A DNA stretch of 64,000 bases from Gammaproteobacteria bacterium (GTDB taxonomy: Bacteria; Pseudomonadota; Gammaproteobacteria; Steroidobacterales; Steroidobacteraceae). The position numbers and the translations under genes are program-made. Positions 39,683 to 49,415 of the stretch are shown here, piece after piece; the stretch's first letter is position 1; each line of letters begins with the position of its first letter. The notes under the pieces are model-generated. The model did not search any database. It saw nothing but the letters and a program-made list of their open reading frames with translations, and was not told the DNA's origin. The stretch covers positions 157,569 through 221,568 of the forward strand of contig DAIDHD010000003.1 of NCBI GenBank assembly GCA_027459765.1. Reading direction: 5' to 3'.

Positions 39683-41043
39683 CTTCCAGGCAAGCCCTAC
39701 CCGCTCGACCCCTCAAGGTTCCGGCCGCTCAACGGTGGGTCGCGGACCAGCGCCTCGAGAAGGTGACCGTGTCGATCATCTGGATGCTCCTGATCCTAAT
39801 GACCGTCCCGAAGGACTTCGTCAGCCTGGTGGCCAATCCGCCGGCCCCCGCGCTGTCGAAGGCCGGCGCGCTGATCAACTCGGGACTTTGGGTGGCACTG
39901 CTGGCCGTCGCGAGCTCCGTCGTACTGTGGCGACTGCGGGTCGCACTGCTCCTAGTGCGGCAGATGAACCTCATGTTCCTGCTGTTCTTCGCGCTCGTGT
40001 TCGCCAGCATCCTGTGGTCCGCGGCGCCCGGCATCACCATTGACCGGTTTCGCCGGATTCTCAGCATACTCATGTGTTGCCTCGCCGTGATGGTGGTCGG
40101 GTGGCATCCGCGTCGTTTCCAGGAACTCTTGCGCCCGATCGTCACTTTCCTGTTGGCAGGATCGATCATCTACGGGATCCTGTTCCCGCAGCTTGCCATC
40201 CACCAGTCCGTACAGATTGAATTGAAGGGTGCCTGGCACGGACTCACGTTCCAGAAGAACATCCTCGGGGGCCTCGCGACCTACGGAGTCATCCTGTGGT
40301 TCCACGCGTGGCTGGGAAGGGAGACGACCTTGGCCAAGGTGGCCTTCGGGCTCGCGGTATCCGTCGCATGCCTCGTCCTGTCGCACAGTTCGACCTCGCT
40401 GTTGACCACCGCCTTCTCTGTGATTTTCCTTTTATTCAGCCTCCGCTCGCCGCCTAACATGCGGCGGTTCACGCCCTACCTCGTCGCGTTGTTCGTGTTG
40501 CTGGTCGCGGCATACTCCTGCGCCGCGTTGGGTCTCGTTCCGGCGCTCAAGTCGCTACTCGACCCCATTACGGCAGTGACCGGCAAGAACGCCGCCGACG
40601 CGAGCGGAAGGGCTCCGATCTGGGCTTTGATCAAGGCGGAAATCGCCCGGCATCCGTATCTCGGCATCGGCTACGGGGCCTATTGGACCGGCCCGGTGCC
40701 GGGCACGCCATCTTACGTTTTCGTAACAGCGATCTACTTCTACGCCGGCTCAGCCCACAACGGCTATCTGGAAGTGACGAACGACCTTGGATTCGTGGGG
40801 CTTGCGGTACTGATCGGCTACGTCGTGAACTACGTCAAGCAATCGCTGGCGATATGGCGAATCGACCGGCCGGAGGCGGCCTTATTCCTCGTGCTCCTAT
40901 TCCAACAGGGTCTCGAGAATCTCTCCGAAGCGGAGTGGTTGCAGGGTACTGCGATGAATTTCGTCATCCTGACGCTCGCGACCTGCGCAATGGCTCGCGG
41001 ACTGTTGAATCAACGTCTCGCCGTATCCCGTGTGGCGTCGTGA
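39679..41043 (+). CDS. O-antigen ligase/polymerase family (Wzy/WaaL-like)
   Basis: Multi-TM, GLTFQKNILGGLATYGVILW, HPYLGIGYGAYW...SAHNGYLEVTNDLGFVG; TTG start overlapping upstream stop. Confidence 0.88.
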   Translation: MTSRQALPARPLKVPAAQRWVADQRLEKVTVSIIWMLLILMTVPKDFVSLVANPPAPALSKAGALINSGLWVALLAVASSVVLWRLRVALLLVRQMNLMFLLFFALVFASILWSAAPGITIDRFRRILSILMCCLAVMVVGWHPRRFQELLRPIVTFLLAGSIIYGILFPQLAIHQSVQIELKGAWHGLTFQKNILGGLATYGVILWFHAWLGRETTLAKVAFGLAVSVACLVLSHSSTSLLTTAFSVIFLLFSLRSPPNMRRFTPYLVALFVLLVAAYSCAALGLVPALKSLLDPITAVTGKNAADASGRAPIWALIKAEIARHPYLGIGYGAYWTGPVPGTPSYVFVTAIYFYAGSAHNGYLEVTNDLGFVGLAVLIGYVVNYVKQSLAIWRIDRPEAALFLVLLFQQGLENLSEAEWLQGTAMNFVILTLATCAMARGLLNQRLAVSRVAS

Positions 41044-41212
41044 CGGCGTCCCTGAGGTAGGCGCGGGCGGACACCAATTCAGCGCCCATATTCGCAAACC
41101 AAGCCGCCGGCCGTTGACAAGGGAACTCGATTTCGGATGCAATCCACAGGAGGGGGCAGCCGTCGACGCTTAATCACACCCCTACCCACCCGGCTTCCAT
41201 CTCGAATCAATC

Positions 41213-42256
41213 ATGGATCAAGCATTACCAGCGAGCGATCGGCGCTCCGGCTCAATGACTTTGCCCAGCTACTGCGCGGCGTCGATCCTGCTCTTTCTCG
41301 GGTTGATGGGTGCCTTCAAGTCGATCGAGATCGGCACGGAACTGAGTTGCTGGGCGGGTGGATACTCGATGGACGCGTGGCTCGCCTACTGCAATTCCAA
41401 GCGGTACGGGGTCTACGACGTCGAAGCGGTTTGGCACCGGATCGAATCGGAAGTGGCGTCGCGGATCGAGTCGGCTCGCGTGCTGACGTTGAGCGACAGC
41501 CACCTGCAGAGCGCATTGTCCCTCGGCGGCGCCGGCGCGTGGTTCGCGGCACATGGATATCCCGCCTACTTCCTCGGTTTGCCGACCGCCGAGAGCGGAT
41601 TCGGCGAGCGATTGATCGACAACTTCCACCCGCATCCCCGAGTGCTGATCCTGGATGCGAGCCCCTATTTCACGGGCGACTTCGGCGCCTTCGAACGCGG
41701 CATCTTCGAGGACCCCGCCGCCTCGCGCGCCGCGGTCGCGGCGCTCGCGGCCTTCCAGGCGCGGCACCACGACTTCTGCGAGTCATTTCCATGGGCCTGC
41801 GGGCATACGTTCGCCTACTTTCGCTCGCGCGTCGACGGGCACTGGATCTTCCCGGCTCCCTCGAACGACATCTGGATCGGTGCGAATGACGTTCCCAACG
41901 ACGACCGGCGCTTTCCCGTGGGCAAGATGCGGAACGAACTGTCACCGCTCTATCCGAAGTACCTCGAAGCCGCCCGCCGGCTCGTGTCCAAGGTGAATTT
42001 GCCGCCACGCTGCATCGTGATCACCAACGTTCCCGCCGAGCAGGATCTTCCAGATTTGGCGGAATATGTGGGGCAGGGACTCGGGGCGACGGTGATCGTT
42101 CCCCGGGTTCAGGGTCTGGCGACCTTCGACCGGGCACACCTCACGCCGGAGAGTTCGACTCGCTGGAGCCAGGCTTTCCTTGCGGAACTGGAACCCGTGC
42201 TGCACGAATGCGGCGCGGGCGACGATTCGACCGGCCGAAGCAACGAGGGTCTTTAG
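41213..42256 (+). CDS. Membrane-anchored SGNH-hydrolase-like protein (module B)
   Basis: N-terminal TM; VLTLSDSHLQSALS (GDS-like) and C-terminal FDRAHLTPESSTRW (DxxH-like). Confidence 0.6.
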   Translation: MDQALPASDRRSGSMTLPSYCAASILLFLGLMGAFKSIEIGTELSCWAGGYSMDAWLAYCNSKRYGVYDVEAVWHRIESEVASRIESARVLTLSDSHLQSALSLGGAGAWFAAHGYPAYFLGLPTAESGFGERLIDNFHPHPRVLILDASPYFTGDFGAFERGIFEDPAASRAAVAALAAFQARHHDFCESFPWACGHTFAYFRSRVDGHWIFPAPSNDIWIGANDVPNDDRRFPVGKMRNELSPLYPKYLEAARRLVSKVNLPPRCIVITNVPAEQDLPDLAEYVGQGLGATVIVPRVQGLATFDRAHLTPESSTRWSQAFLAELEPVLHECGAGDDSTGRSNEGL

Positions 42257-42259
42257 ACT

Positions 42260-44158
42260 ATGCGCGTCCTGGACATGCTCTGGCTCAGCCCACCGCCAGC
42301 CAACCTCAGTACGGAGCTGCGCGCGCTCGCGGCCGCACCGACCCCCCCATGGAGCGACCTCGTGCGTTTGGCGAATACGCGCCTCGATTTCGTTCAGACG
42401 AATCGACTGGACAAGGCGCTCGCCCGCGCCTCGACCGAGGCTGCGGCCGGTGGTGCCTGGCGCAGCCTGAACCTCGCGGTTCTGGGATCCTCGACCGTCG
42501 ACCATCTGCTTCCGGCGCTGCGGGTGGCCGCCTTGCGCCGGAATCTGCACGTACGAACCCTCGTCGGCGACTACGGCATGTACCGGCAATCCATCCAGGA
42601 CCCGGATTCGGCCCTGTGGGCGTTTCGTCCGGACGTGCTGCTACTCGCCTTTGATGCGACTCACCTCTTCGGACGTCACGATCCGGGGCTGGGGGCGGCG
42701 GAGGCCGAGGCGCTGCTGGACTCCGTGACCGGCCGCATCACGGCGCTCTGGGAACAGGCGCGTGCGCGCATGACCGGTCAAATCATCCAGCAGACGGTGC
42801 TGCCGGTTTTCCACACGCTGATCGGCTCGAACGAGCATCGGCTGCCCGGGTCGGTCGCCACGCTGGTTTCCCGCCTCAACCGTCGCCTGGTCGAGGCGGC
42901 TGCCCAATCGGGCGTGGACATTCTCGATTTGGACGCTGCGGTGCTGCGCGACGGGCTGGCGGCCTGGCATGACCCGGTGCTCTGGCATCGCGGCAAGCAG
43001 GAAATCTCGCCGCTGGCGACGCCGGCCTACGGCGACCTGGTGATGCGGTTGGTCGCAGCCCAGCAGGGGCGTTCGGCGAAGTGCCTCGTGCTGGATCTCG
43101 ACAACACTCTGTGGGGCGGCGTCATCGGCGACGACGGCCTCGAAGGTCTGCGCCTGGGCCAGGGCAGTGCCCTCGGCGAGGCTTACGTTGCCTTTCAGAG
43201 CCATGTGCGCGCGCTCGCGCAGCGGGGCGTGATCCTGGCGGTGTGCTCCAAGAACGATCTCGAGAACGCCCGCTCACCGTTCGAAAAGCATCCGGACATG
43301 GTTCTGAAACTCGACGACATCGCCTGTTTCGTCGCCAACTGGAACGACAAGGCGGCCAATATCCGGCAGATCGCGGAGCGCCTGAACATCGGCATCGATG
43401 CGCTCGTGTTCGTGGATGACAATCCCTTCGAACGCAACATCGTGCGACGCGAGCTCCCGTCGGTCTGCGTTCCCGAAATGCCCGAGGATCCAGCCCTGTA
43501 CGCGCAATGTCTCGCCGATGCCGGCTACTTCGAGGCGCTGCGCCTGACCCAGGAGGACCTCGAACGGGGGGGACAGTATCGAGCGAATCTTGCGCGAGAA
43601 GACCTGCGCGCCTCGCATACCGATCTGGAGGGCTATCTCAAGAGTTTGGCCATGGAACTGCGCTGGCAACCGTTCGACCGGCTCGGGTTACAGCGCGTCG
43701 TCCAGCTGATCAACAAGACCAATCAATTCAATCTGACGACGAGGCGTTACACGGAAAACGACGTTCTCGCGATCATGCACACACCGGGCGCGCTCACTCT
43801 GCAGTTGCGTCTCCTCGATGCCTTCGGCGACAACGGAATCATCGGCATCGTGATCGGCAAGCCGGAAGGCCCGGTGATCCGGCTGGATACCTGGCTCATG
43901 AGTTGCCGGGTGCTCGGACGACAGGTCGAGGAGGCGACGATGAACCTCGTCGCCGCCGAGGCGGTGCGGCTCGGTGCGACGCGGCTGCTCGGCGAATATC
44001 TGCCGACGAAGAAGAACGGGATGGTGCGCGACCACTACAGGAACCTCGGCTTCGCGGAGATCGAAGCGCGCGAGGACGGCGCCACCGTCTGGTCGCTCGA
44101 CCTGACGCAATTCCGGCCGTTCGACACATTCATACGACTCACCAGGAGCGACACGTGA
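42260..44158 (+). CDS. FkbH-like HAD-IIIC family protein (module B)
   Basis: KCLVLDLDNTLWGGVIGDDGLEGLRLG, VCSKNDLENARSPFEKH, FVDDNPFERNIVRREL, TNQFNLTTRRYTENDV. Confidence 0.95.
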   Translation: MRVLDMLWLSPPPANLSTELRALAAAPTPPWSDLVRLANTRLDFVQTNRLDKALARASTEAAAGGAWRSLNLAVLGSSTVDHLLPALRVAALRRNLHVRTLVGDYGMYRQSIQDPDSALWAFRPDVLLLAFDATHLFGRHDPGLGAAEAEALLDSVTGRITALWEQARARMTGQIIQQTVLPVFHTLIGSNEHRLPGSVATLVSRLNRRLVEAAAQSGVDILDLDAAVLRDGLAAWHDPVLWHRGKQEISPLATPAYGDLVMRLVAAQQGRSAKCLVLDLDNTLWGGVIGDDGLEGLRLGQGSALGEAYVAFQSHVRALAQRGVILAVCSKNDLENARSPFEKHPDMVLKLDDIACFVANWNDKAANIRQIAERLNIGIDALVFVDDNPFERNIVRRELPSVCVPEMPEDPALYAQCLADAGYFEALRLTQEDLERGGQYRANLAREDLRASHTDLEGYLKSLAMELRWQPFDRLGLQRVVQLINKTNQFNLTTRRYTENDVLAIMHTPGALTLQLRLLDAFGDNGIIGIVIGKPEGPVIRLDTWLMSCRVLGRQVEEATMNLVAAEAVRLGATRLLGEYLPTKKNGMVRDHYRNLGFAEIEAREDGATVWSLDLTQFRPFDTFIRLTRSDT

Positions 44159-44412
44159 CCAAAGACGAGGTATTTTCGGAGGTTCGGGACATCATTGCCG
44201 ACGTGCTCGAACAGCCCGACCTGAAGCTGGATGCGGGCACCCGGGCCGATGACGTCGATGGCTGGGACTCGTTCAATCACATCAACATCGTCGTCGCCGT
44301 CGAATCCCGCTTCAAGATCAAGATCAACACGGCGGAGATCGAGGAATTGCGCAACGTCGGCGAACTGGTCGATCTGGTGGAGCGCAAGGTCAACAAATCG
44401 AAATCCAGCTGA
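44155..44412 (+). CDS. Acyl carrier protein (module B)
   Basis: MTKDEVFSEVRDIIADVLEQPDLKLDAGTRADDVDGWDSFNHINIVVAVESRFKIKI; GTG start overlaps fkbH stop. Confidence 0.93.
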   Translation: MTKDEVFSEVRDIIADVLEQPDLKLDAGTRADDVDGWDSFNHINIVVAVESRFKIKINTAEIEELRNVGELVDLVERKVNKSKSS

Positions 44413-44428
44413 ACGGTCTTTCCGCCGC

Positions 44429-46072
44429 ATGCTTTTCAATTCGAACGTATTCGTCTTCGGCTTCCTGCCGATAGCGATTCTCGGGTTCTATCTGCTCGCT
44501 TGGCGGGGCACCCCGGCGGCGAAGGTTTGGCTGTGCGCCGCATCCTTCGTGTTCTACGGCTGGTGGAACCCGGCGTTCCTGGTACTCCTGGCGGGCTCGA
44601 TCGCGTTCAACTACTCCCTCAGTCTTTTGGTCAAGGACGTCGACTCCGATCCGGGACCCGCGCAGTCATTGCTGCTCGCCGGCGGCGTGGCCGCGAACCT
44701 CGCGCTTCTGTTCTATTACAAATACCTCTTTCCGCTGCTCGGGTTTCTGCATCACCTCGGTTGGACGGCGACCGATCCGGGCTCCGTGATCCTCCCGATC
44801 GGCATCTCGTTCTTCACGTTCACGCAGATCGGGTACCTGGTGGACTGCCGGCAGGGATTGGTCAAGGAGCGCGGTCTGCTCAATTACCTCCTCTTCGTGA
44901 CGTTCTTCCCGCACCTGATCGCCGGACCCATTCTGCACCATCGGGAAATCATGCCGCAGTTCGCCGATTCGGCGACCTATCGATTCAAGGCGGCCAACCT
45001 TGCGAGCGGCGTCACGCTGTTCGCCTTCGGTCTCGCGAAGAAGGTGCTGCTGGCCGACCGGATCGCCCCATGGGCGGAACAGGGCTTCGGGCATGCCGCC
45101 GGCATGCCATTCGTCCAATCGTGGTCGGTGTGTCTCGCGTATTCGATGCAGTTGTACTTCGACTTCTCGGGCTACTCCGACATGGCAATCGGCCTCGGAA
45201 TCATGTTCGGAGTGCGACTCCCGCTCAATTTCAACTCCCCCTACAAGTCGTCTTCCGTGATCGAGTTCTGGCAGCGCTGGCACATGACGCTGACGCGGTA
45301 CCTGACGCTGCTGCTTTATAATCCAATGTCGCTCGCCGTCAATCGATGGCGCCAGTCGAGAGGCCTGCCGACGGGCCGCCAGGCCGCCGCGACCCTGGCG
45401 GGATTCGGCTCCATGCTCGCCTTTCCGACGATCACGACCATGCTGATCGCCGGGGTCTGGCACGGCGCAGGCTTCCAATTCATCATTTATGGCCTGCTCT
45501 TCGGCACGTACCTGTGCGTGAATCACGCGTGGCGAATCTGGTTTCCGCCGGCGTCCCGACAGGTGGCGCGATCAACCACAGGTGGCCTCTGGCAGGCCTT
45601 CTGGCCGGTGGCGCTGACCTATCTCGCGGTTCTGGTCACACAGGTCTTCTTTCGCGCCGACGACGCGTCTGATGCGGTGCAGTTGGTCGCGGGCATGGCC
45701 GGCATGCACGGCAGCGGCCTGCCCTTCGCGATTCCGCTAAACGACTTGAGGTTTTTCGGCCCCACCGGGCCCTGGCTGCTCGATCACGGCTGGATCAGGG
45801 TGGCGGCACGCGAGATCTACAACACGATGACGCTGCCCCTCGCGAAGAATCTCACGCTCGCGCTATGTCTGGCGGCGATCGCCTTCGCCGCCCCGAACGT
45901 CTATCAGATCATGGGAGACTGGTCCCCGGCGCTGAACAAGGTCAAGGCGAGTACCACGTGGTCCCTGCGCTGGGCACCGACGTGGCCCTGGGCCATCCTG
46001 ACCGGGGGTCTGCTGTTCGCTGCCTGCCTGCGATTCGACCATCCGGCGCGCTTTCTGTATTTCCAGTTTTGA
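44429..46072 (+). CDS. MBOAT O-acyltransferase (AlgI-like; module B)
   Basis: MLFNSNVFVFGFLPIAILGFYLLAWR...LQLYFDFSGYSDMAIGLGIMFGVRLPLNFNSPYKSSSVIEFWQRWHMTL...AGVWHGAGFQFIIYG. Confidence 0.96.
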   Translation: MLFNSNVFVFGFLPIAILGFYLLAWRGTPAAKVWLCAASFVFYGWWNPAFLVLLAGSIAFNYSLSLLVKDVDSDPGPAQSLLLAGGVAANLALLFYYKYLFPLLGFLHHLGWTATDPGSVILPIGISFFTFTQIGYLVDCRQGLVKERGLLNYLLFVTFFPHLIAGPILHHREIMPQFADSATYRFKAANLASGVTLFAFGLAKKVLLADRIAPWAEQGFGHAAGMPFVQSWSVCLAYSMQLYFDFSGYSDMAIGLGIMFGVRLPLNFNSPYKSSSVIEFWQRWHMTLTRYLTLLLYNPMSLAVNRWRQSRGLPTGRQAAATLAGFGSMLAFPTITTMLIAGVWHGAGFQFIIYGLLFGTYLCVNHAWRIWFPPASRQVARSTTGGLWQAFWPVALTYLAVLVTQVFFRADDASDAVQLVAGMAGMHGSGLPFAIPLNDLRFFGPTGPWLLDHGWIRVAAREIYNTMTLPLAKNLTLALCLAAIAFAAPNVYQIMGDWSPALNKVKASTTWSLRWAPTWPWAILTGGLLFAACLRFDHPARFLYFQF

Positions 46073-46108
46073 GCGGAGACGCGCGAGTGAGGTCGGAGAC
46101 CCCGATCC

Positions 46109-47107
46109 TTGTCAAATGTGTCAACGCAACGACAGTCGCTAACGTCCGGTTCGCTCGCTAGAATCGCGCCGGTGAAAATCACGAGCCCGCCGCGGATCAG
46201 CGTTTGCATCCCGACGTTCCGGCGCAATGACCGGCTGCGGGCCGTACTCGACGATCTGGCGAAACAGCACCGCGCGCCGGACCAGGTCGTCGTGGTCGAT
46301 AACGAACCGAACGGCGGGAGCCGGACTGTCATCGAGGCGTTTCGGGCGACCCGCCCCCCGTTCCCGATCGACTACGCGATTCAGCCGGAACCGAACATCG
46401 CGATCACTCGCAACAGGACCGTGGAACTCGCGACGGGCGACTGGCTCGCCTTCGTCGACGACGACGAGCGTGCGCCCCCCGACTGGCTGGATCGGCTTTT
46501 CGAGGCCGCCGTGCTGAACCACGCGGATGGCGTATTGGCACCCGTCGAGCCGCAGGTCCCGGAAACCGCTCCGCGATGGATCCGGCGGGGCAAGTTCTAC
46601 GATTTCCCCCACCAGCCCGAAGGCGCGGAGGTGCCGCTCAACTGCATGCGCTTCGGCAACGTGCTGCTTCGCACCGAAATGCTGCGGGCGGAGCCGGGCC
46701 CTTTCGATCCGGCCTGTGGCCTGATGGCCGGCGAGGACGTTGACCTGCTGGTTCGCTTGGCGCGCAAGGGGGCGAGAATCGTATGGACCGAGCGCGCGCC
46801 CGTTTACGAGCCGATCGAGTCGAAGCGGCTGTCGTTGCGCTGGCTGTTGCTGCGCGGTCTAAGCGGCGGGCAGTCTTTCGCCCGCTACACGTTGCAAGGA
46901 GGATTTCGTCCGATCAGCCTGGGCGGTCGAATCGCGTTCGTCCTGCGTTCCGTGCTGCAGATGTTCGTCGCTCTCGGGTTGGCGCTGCCGGCCGCCATGG
47001 CCGGCCGGCACCGCGGCGCAGCATGGCTGGTCAAGGCCTGTGCCAACTTCGGCAAGATCACGGTATTGTGGGGGTGGCGTTATCGCGCCTACGCGCGACG
47101 CGGCTGA
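46109..47107 (+). CDS. Glycosyltransferase family 2
   Basis: ISVCIPTFRRNDRLRAVLDDLAKQHRAPDQVVVVDNEPNG...WLAFVDDDERAPPDWLD; start may be a downstream GTG. Confidence 0.9.
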   Translation: MSNVSTQRQSLTSGSLARIAPVKITSPPRISVCIPTFRRNDRLRAVLDDLAKQHRAPDQVVVVDNEPNGGSRTVIEAFRATRPPFPIDYAIQPEPNIAITRNRTVELATGDWLAFVDDDERAPPDWLDRLFEAAVLNHADGVLAPVEPQVPETAPRWIRRGKFYDFPHQPEGAEVPLNCMRFGNVLLRTEMLRAEPGPFDPACGLMAGEDVDLLVRLARKGARIVWTERAPVYEPIESKRLSLRWLLLRGLSGGQSFARYTLQGGFRPISLGGRIAFVLRSVLQMFVALGLALPAAMAGRHRGAAWLVKACANFGKITVLWGWRYRAYARRG

Positions 47108-47147
47108 ACCATTGGGTCGGGCGCGGTTCTGCCCCGGGAGGTGTCGG

Positions 47148-49346
47148 GTGAAGCTCGTTTCGCGACCCATTTGGATGGCGCTGACCCTCGTGGCGGTGGG
47201 ACCGGTCCTGCAGCTGCAGGGCTGCGGCGGGCACGGCGATACGAATGGGCCCGTCACGGTCAACCCGGCGCCCTCCCTCGCCGCGATCGCGCCGATGGGC
47301 GCCGTCGCGGGTGCTGCAGCACTCACGCTCACCGCCACCGGGGCGGATTTCACCGTCGATTCGACGGTCGACTGGAACGGTGTGCCGCTCGCCACGAGCT
47401 ACGTCAGCGCCACGCAGCTCACGGCTCTCGTGCCCGGGACGGATCTTGCGACCCCGGGGGCGGCAAACGTCTCGGTGGTCACCCCCTCTCCCGGCGGCGG
47501 CACCTCGACCGTGCAGGCATTCACGATCACCGCCACCAATCCGGTGCCGTCGGTCGGCTCCATCGTGCCGTCGAATGCGGCCGCGGGCAGCCCGCAGTTG
47601 ACCCTGACGGTGAATGGCAGCGATTTCGTCACCACCTCGATCGTCGACTGGAACGGCGCGCCGCTCACGACAACCTTCGTCAGCGCCTCGCAGCTGACGG
47701 CGGTGGTGCCGGTCTCGAATCTGGCCAATGCGGGCCCAGTGAACGTCACCGTGGTGACCCCGGCTCCCGGCGGCGGCACATCGAGCGGGCAGGCATTCAC
47801 GATCACATCCACCAATCCGGTGCCGGTGCTCGCATCGATATCGCCGGCGAGCGCCGCGCAAGGCAGCCCGTCCTTCACCTTGACGGCGAATGGCGGGAAC
47901 TTCGCCGCCTCGTCCACCCTTGCCTGGAACGGCGCACCGCTGCAGACCACATTCGTCAGCGCCATGCAACTGACGGCCGTGGTGCCCGCCTCGAACCTGA
48001 CGAACGTGGGGTCCGTCAACGTGACGGTCGTGACCCCGTCCCCGGGCGGCGGCATCAGCGGCGCGCAGAGCTTCTCGGTCACCGTCACCAATCCCGTGCC
48101 GACGGTGACGGGGCTCTCGCCGGCGAGCGTCGCGCAAGGCGCCGCCGCATTTCCCATGAAGGTCAGCGGCACGAACTTCGTTGCCGCCTCAACCGTCGAT
48201 TGGAATGGCACGCCCCTCGCGACCAGCTTCCTCGGCGCCTCGCAGCTGACCGCCATGGTGCCGGCATCGGATCTCGTCACGCCCGCCACCGCCGACGTCA
48301 CGGTGGTCAATCCGGCACCGGGTGGCGGTACCTCGGCAGGTCAGACGTTCACCGTCACGGCGAGCAATCCCGCGCCGACTTTGACCTCGCTCTCCCCGAC
48401 GAGCGCAGTCCAGGGCGGCGGCCCGCTTACGGTGACCGCGAACGGCGGCAATTTCGTCGCCGCCTCGACCATCGACTGGAACGGTACACCGCTCGCCACG
48501 ACCTATGTCAGTGCGTCGCAGCTCACCGCGCTCATTCCCGCGTCCGATCTGGCTACCGCCGGCAGTGCCAGCGTCACCGTCGCGAATCCGACGCCGGGAG
48601 GCGGGACCAGCAGCGGGCTGCCGTTTGCGGTGAATTCGAGCAGCCCCAACGGCGCGTACCTGCGTCAATCCGCGCAATACATCGGTTATCCGAATGCGAG
48701 CAGCACGGATTGGACCGTGACCTTGCAGAACGTGCAGGCGGGCAGCACGATCTACGTCGTAGGGACGTGGCCAAACGCGTTCAGCAGCTACCCGACCATG
48801 GCGGTCACCGACGGGACCAACAGCTACACGTTGCTCGATCGCCACGACGACCTCACGAACTTCGCGCAAGGAGTCATGGGCACGCAGTCGATGGGGCACT
48901 GGTACGCGGTCAACGTTCAGGCCGGGACCTTCTCGGTCAACATGAGTCCGACGCCGCCAACGATCGAGGATTGGGTGGCGCTCACCGTGTTTGAGATCGC
49001 CGGCGTCTCGGCCCAGCCGCTCGATGCGCACACGCTGAATTTCCAAGCGACGATACCGCCGGGCAAGGACACGGTCCAAGCTACCGTCACCAGCACGGTG
49101 GCGAGCGGCATCGTCATCGCGATGACCTTCGACGACATCGACTTTACGGCACCGACCGCGCCTCTCGCCGGTACCGGGTACACCGACGCCGGCGCATTCT
49201 GGGATTTCACCAAAACGGGCAAGCCGGCCGCACGGGCAGCCTACGCGCCGATCGTCGGCACGGGACCCTACACAGCAGTGTTCAGTCCGCAGGAAGGAGG
49301 GTCGCAGGACCCGGACTACATGACCTGCGCAGCGATCTTCCATTGA
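47148..49346 (+). CDS. Secreted lipoprotein with five IPT/TIG-like tandem repeats
   Basis: GTG start, MKLVSRPIWMALTLVAVGPVLQLQGCGGHGD lipobox; repeats of N-P-x-P-x..SP...LTLTxxGxxF..S.V.WNG.PL.T.FVSASQLTA.VP. Confidence 0.8.
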   Translation: MKLVSRPIWMALTLVAVGPVLQLQGCGGHGDTNGPVTVNPAPSLAAIAPMGAVAGAAALTLTATGADFTVDSTVDWNGVPLATSYVSATQLTALVPGTDLATPGAANVSVVTPSPGGGTSTVQAFTITATNPVPSVGSIVPSNAAAGSPQLTLTVNGSDFVTTSIVDWNGAPLTTTFVSASQLTAVVPVSNLANAGPVNVTVVTPAPGGGTSSGQAFTITSTNPVPVLASISPASAAQGSPSFTLTANGGNFAASSTLAWNGAPLQTTFVSAMQLTAVVPASNLTNVGSVNVTVVTPSPGGGISGAQSFSVTVTNPVPTVTGLSPASVAQGAAAFPMKVSGTNFVAASTVDWNGTPLATSFLGASQLTAMVPASDLVTPATADVTVVNPAPGGGTSAGQTFTVTASNPAPTLTSLSPTSAVQGGGPLTVTANGGNFVAASTIDWNGTPLATTYVSASQLTALIPASDLATAGSASVTVANPTPGGGTSSGLPFAVNSSSPNGAYLRQSAQYIGYPNASSTDWTVTLQNVQAGSTIYVVGTWPNAFSSYPTMAVTDGTNSYTLLDRHDDLTNFAQGVMGTQSMGHWYAVNVQAGTFSVNMSPTPPTIEDWVALTVFEIAGVSAQPLDAHTLNFQATIPPGKDTVQATVTSTVASGIVIAMTFDDIDFTAPTAPLAGTGYTDAGAFWDFTKTGKPAARAAYAPIVGTGPYTAVFSPQEGGSQDPDYMTCAAIFH
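47262..48641 (+). repeat. Five tandem 276-bp (92-aa) IPT/TIG-like units
   Basis: Units start at 47262, 47538, 47814, 48090, 48366; exact 276-bp periodicity counted for the first two units and carried through the conserved NPxP starts. Confidence 0.85.
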
Positions 49347-49415
49347 GCGCAAGTCCGACCGGACTTGGCCGCCGGACCGCTCGAAGCCGCGCGTTTCACA
49401 TAAACGGGGATGGTC

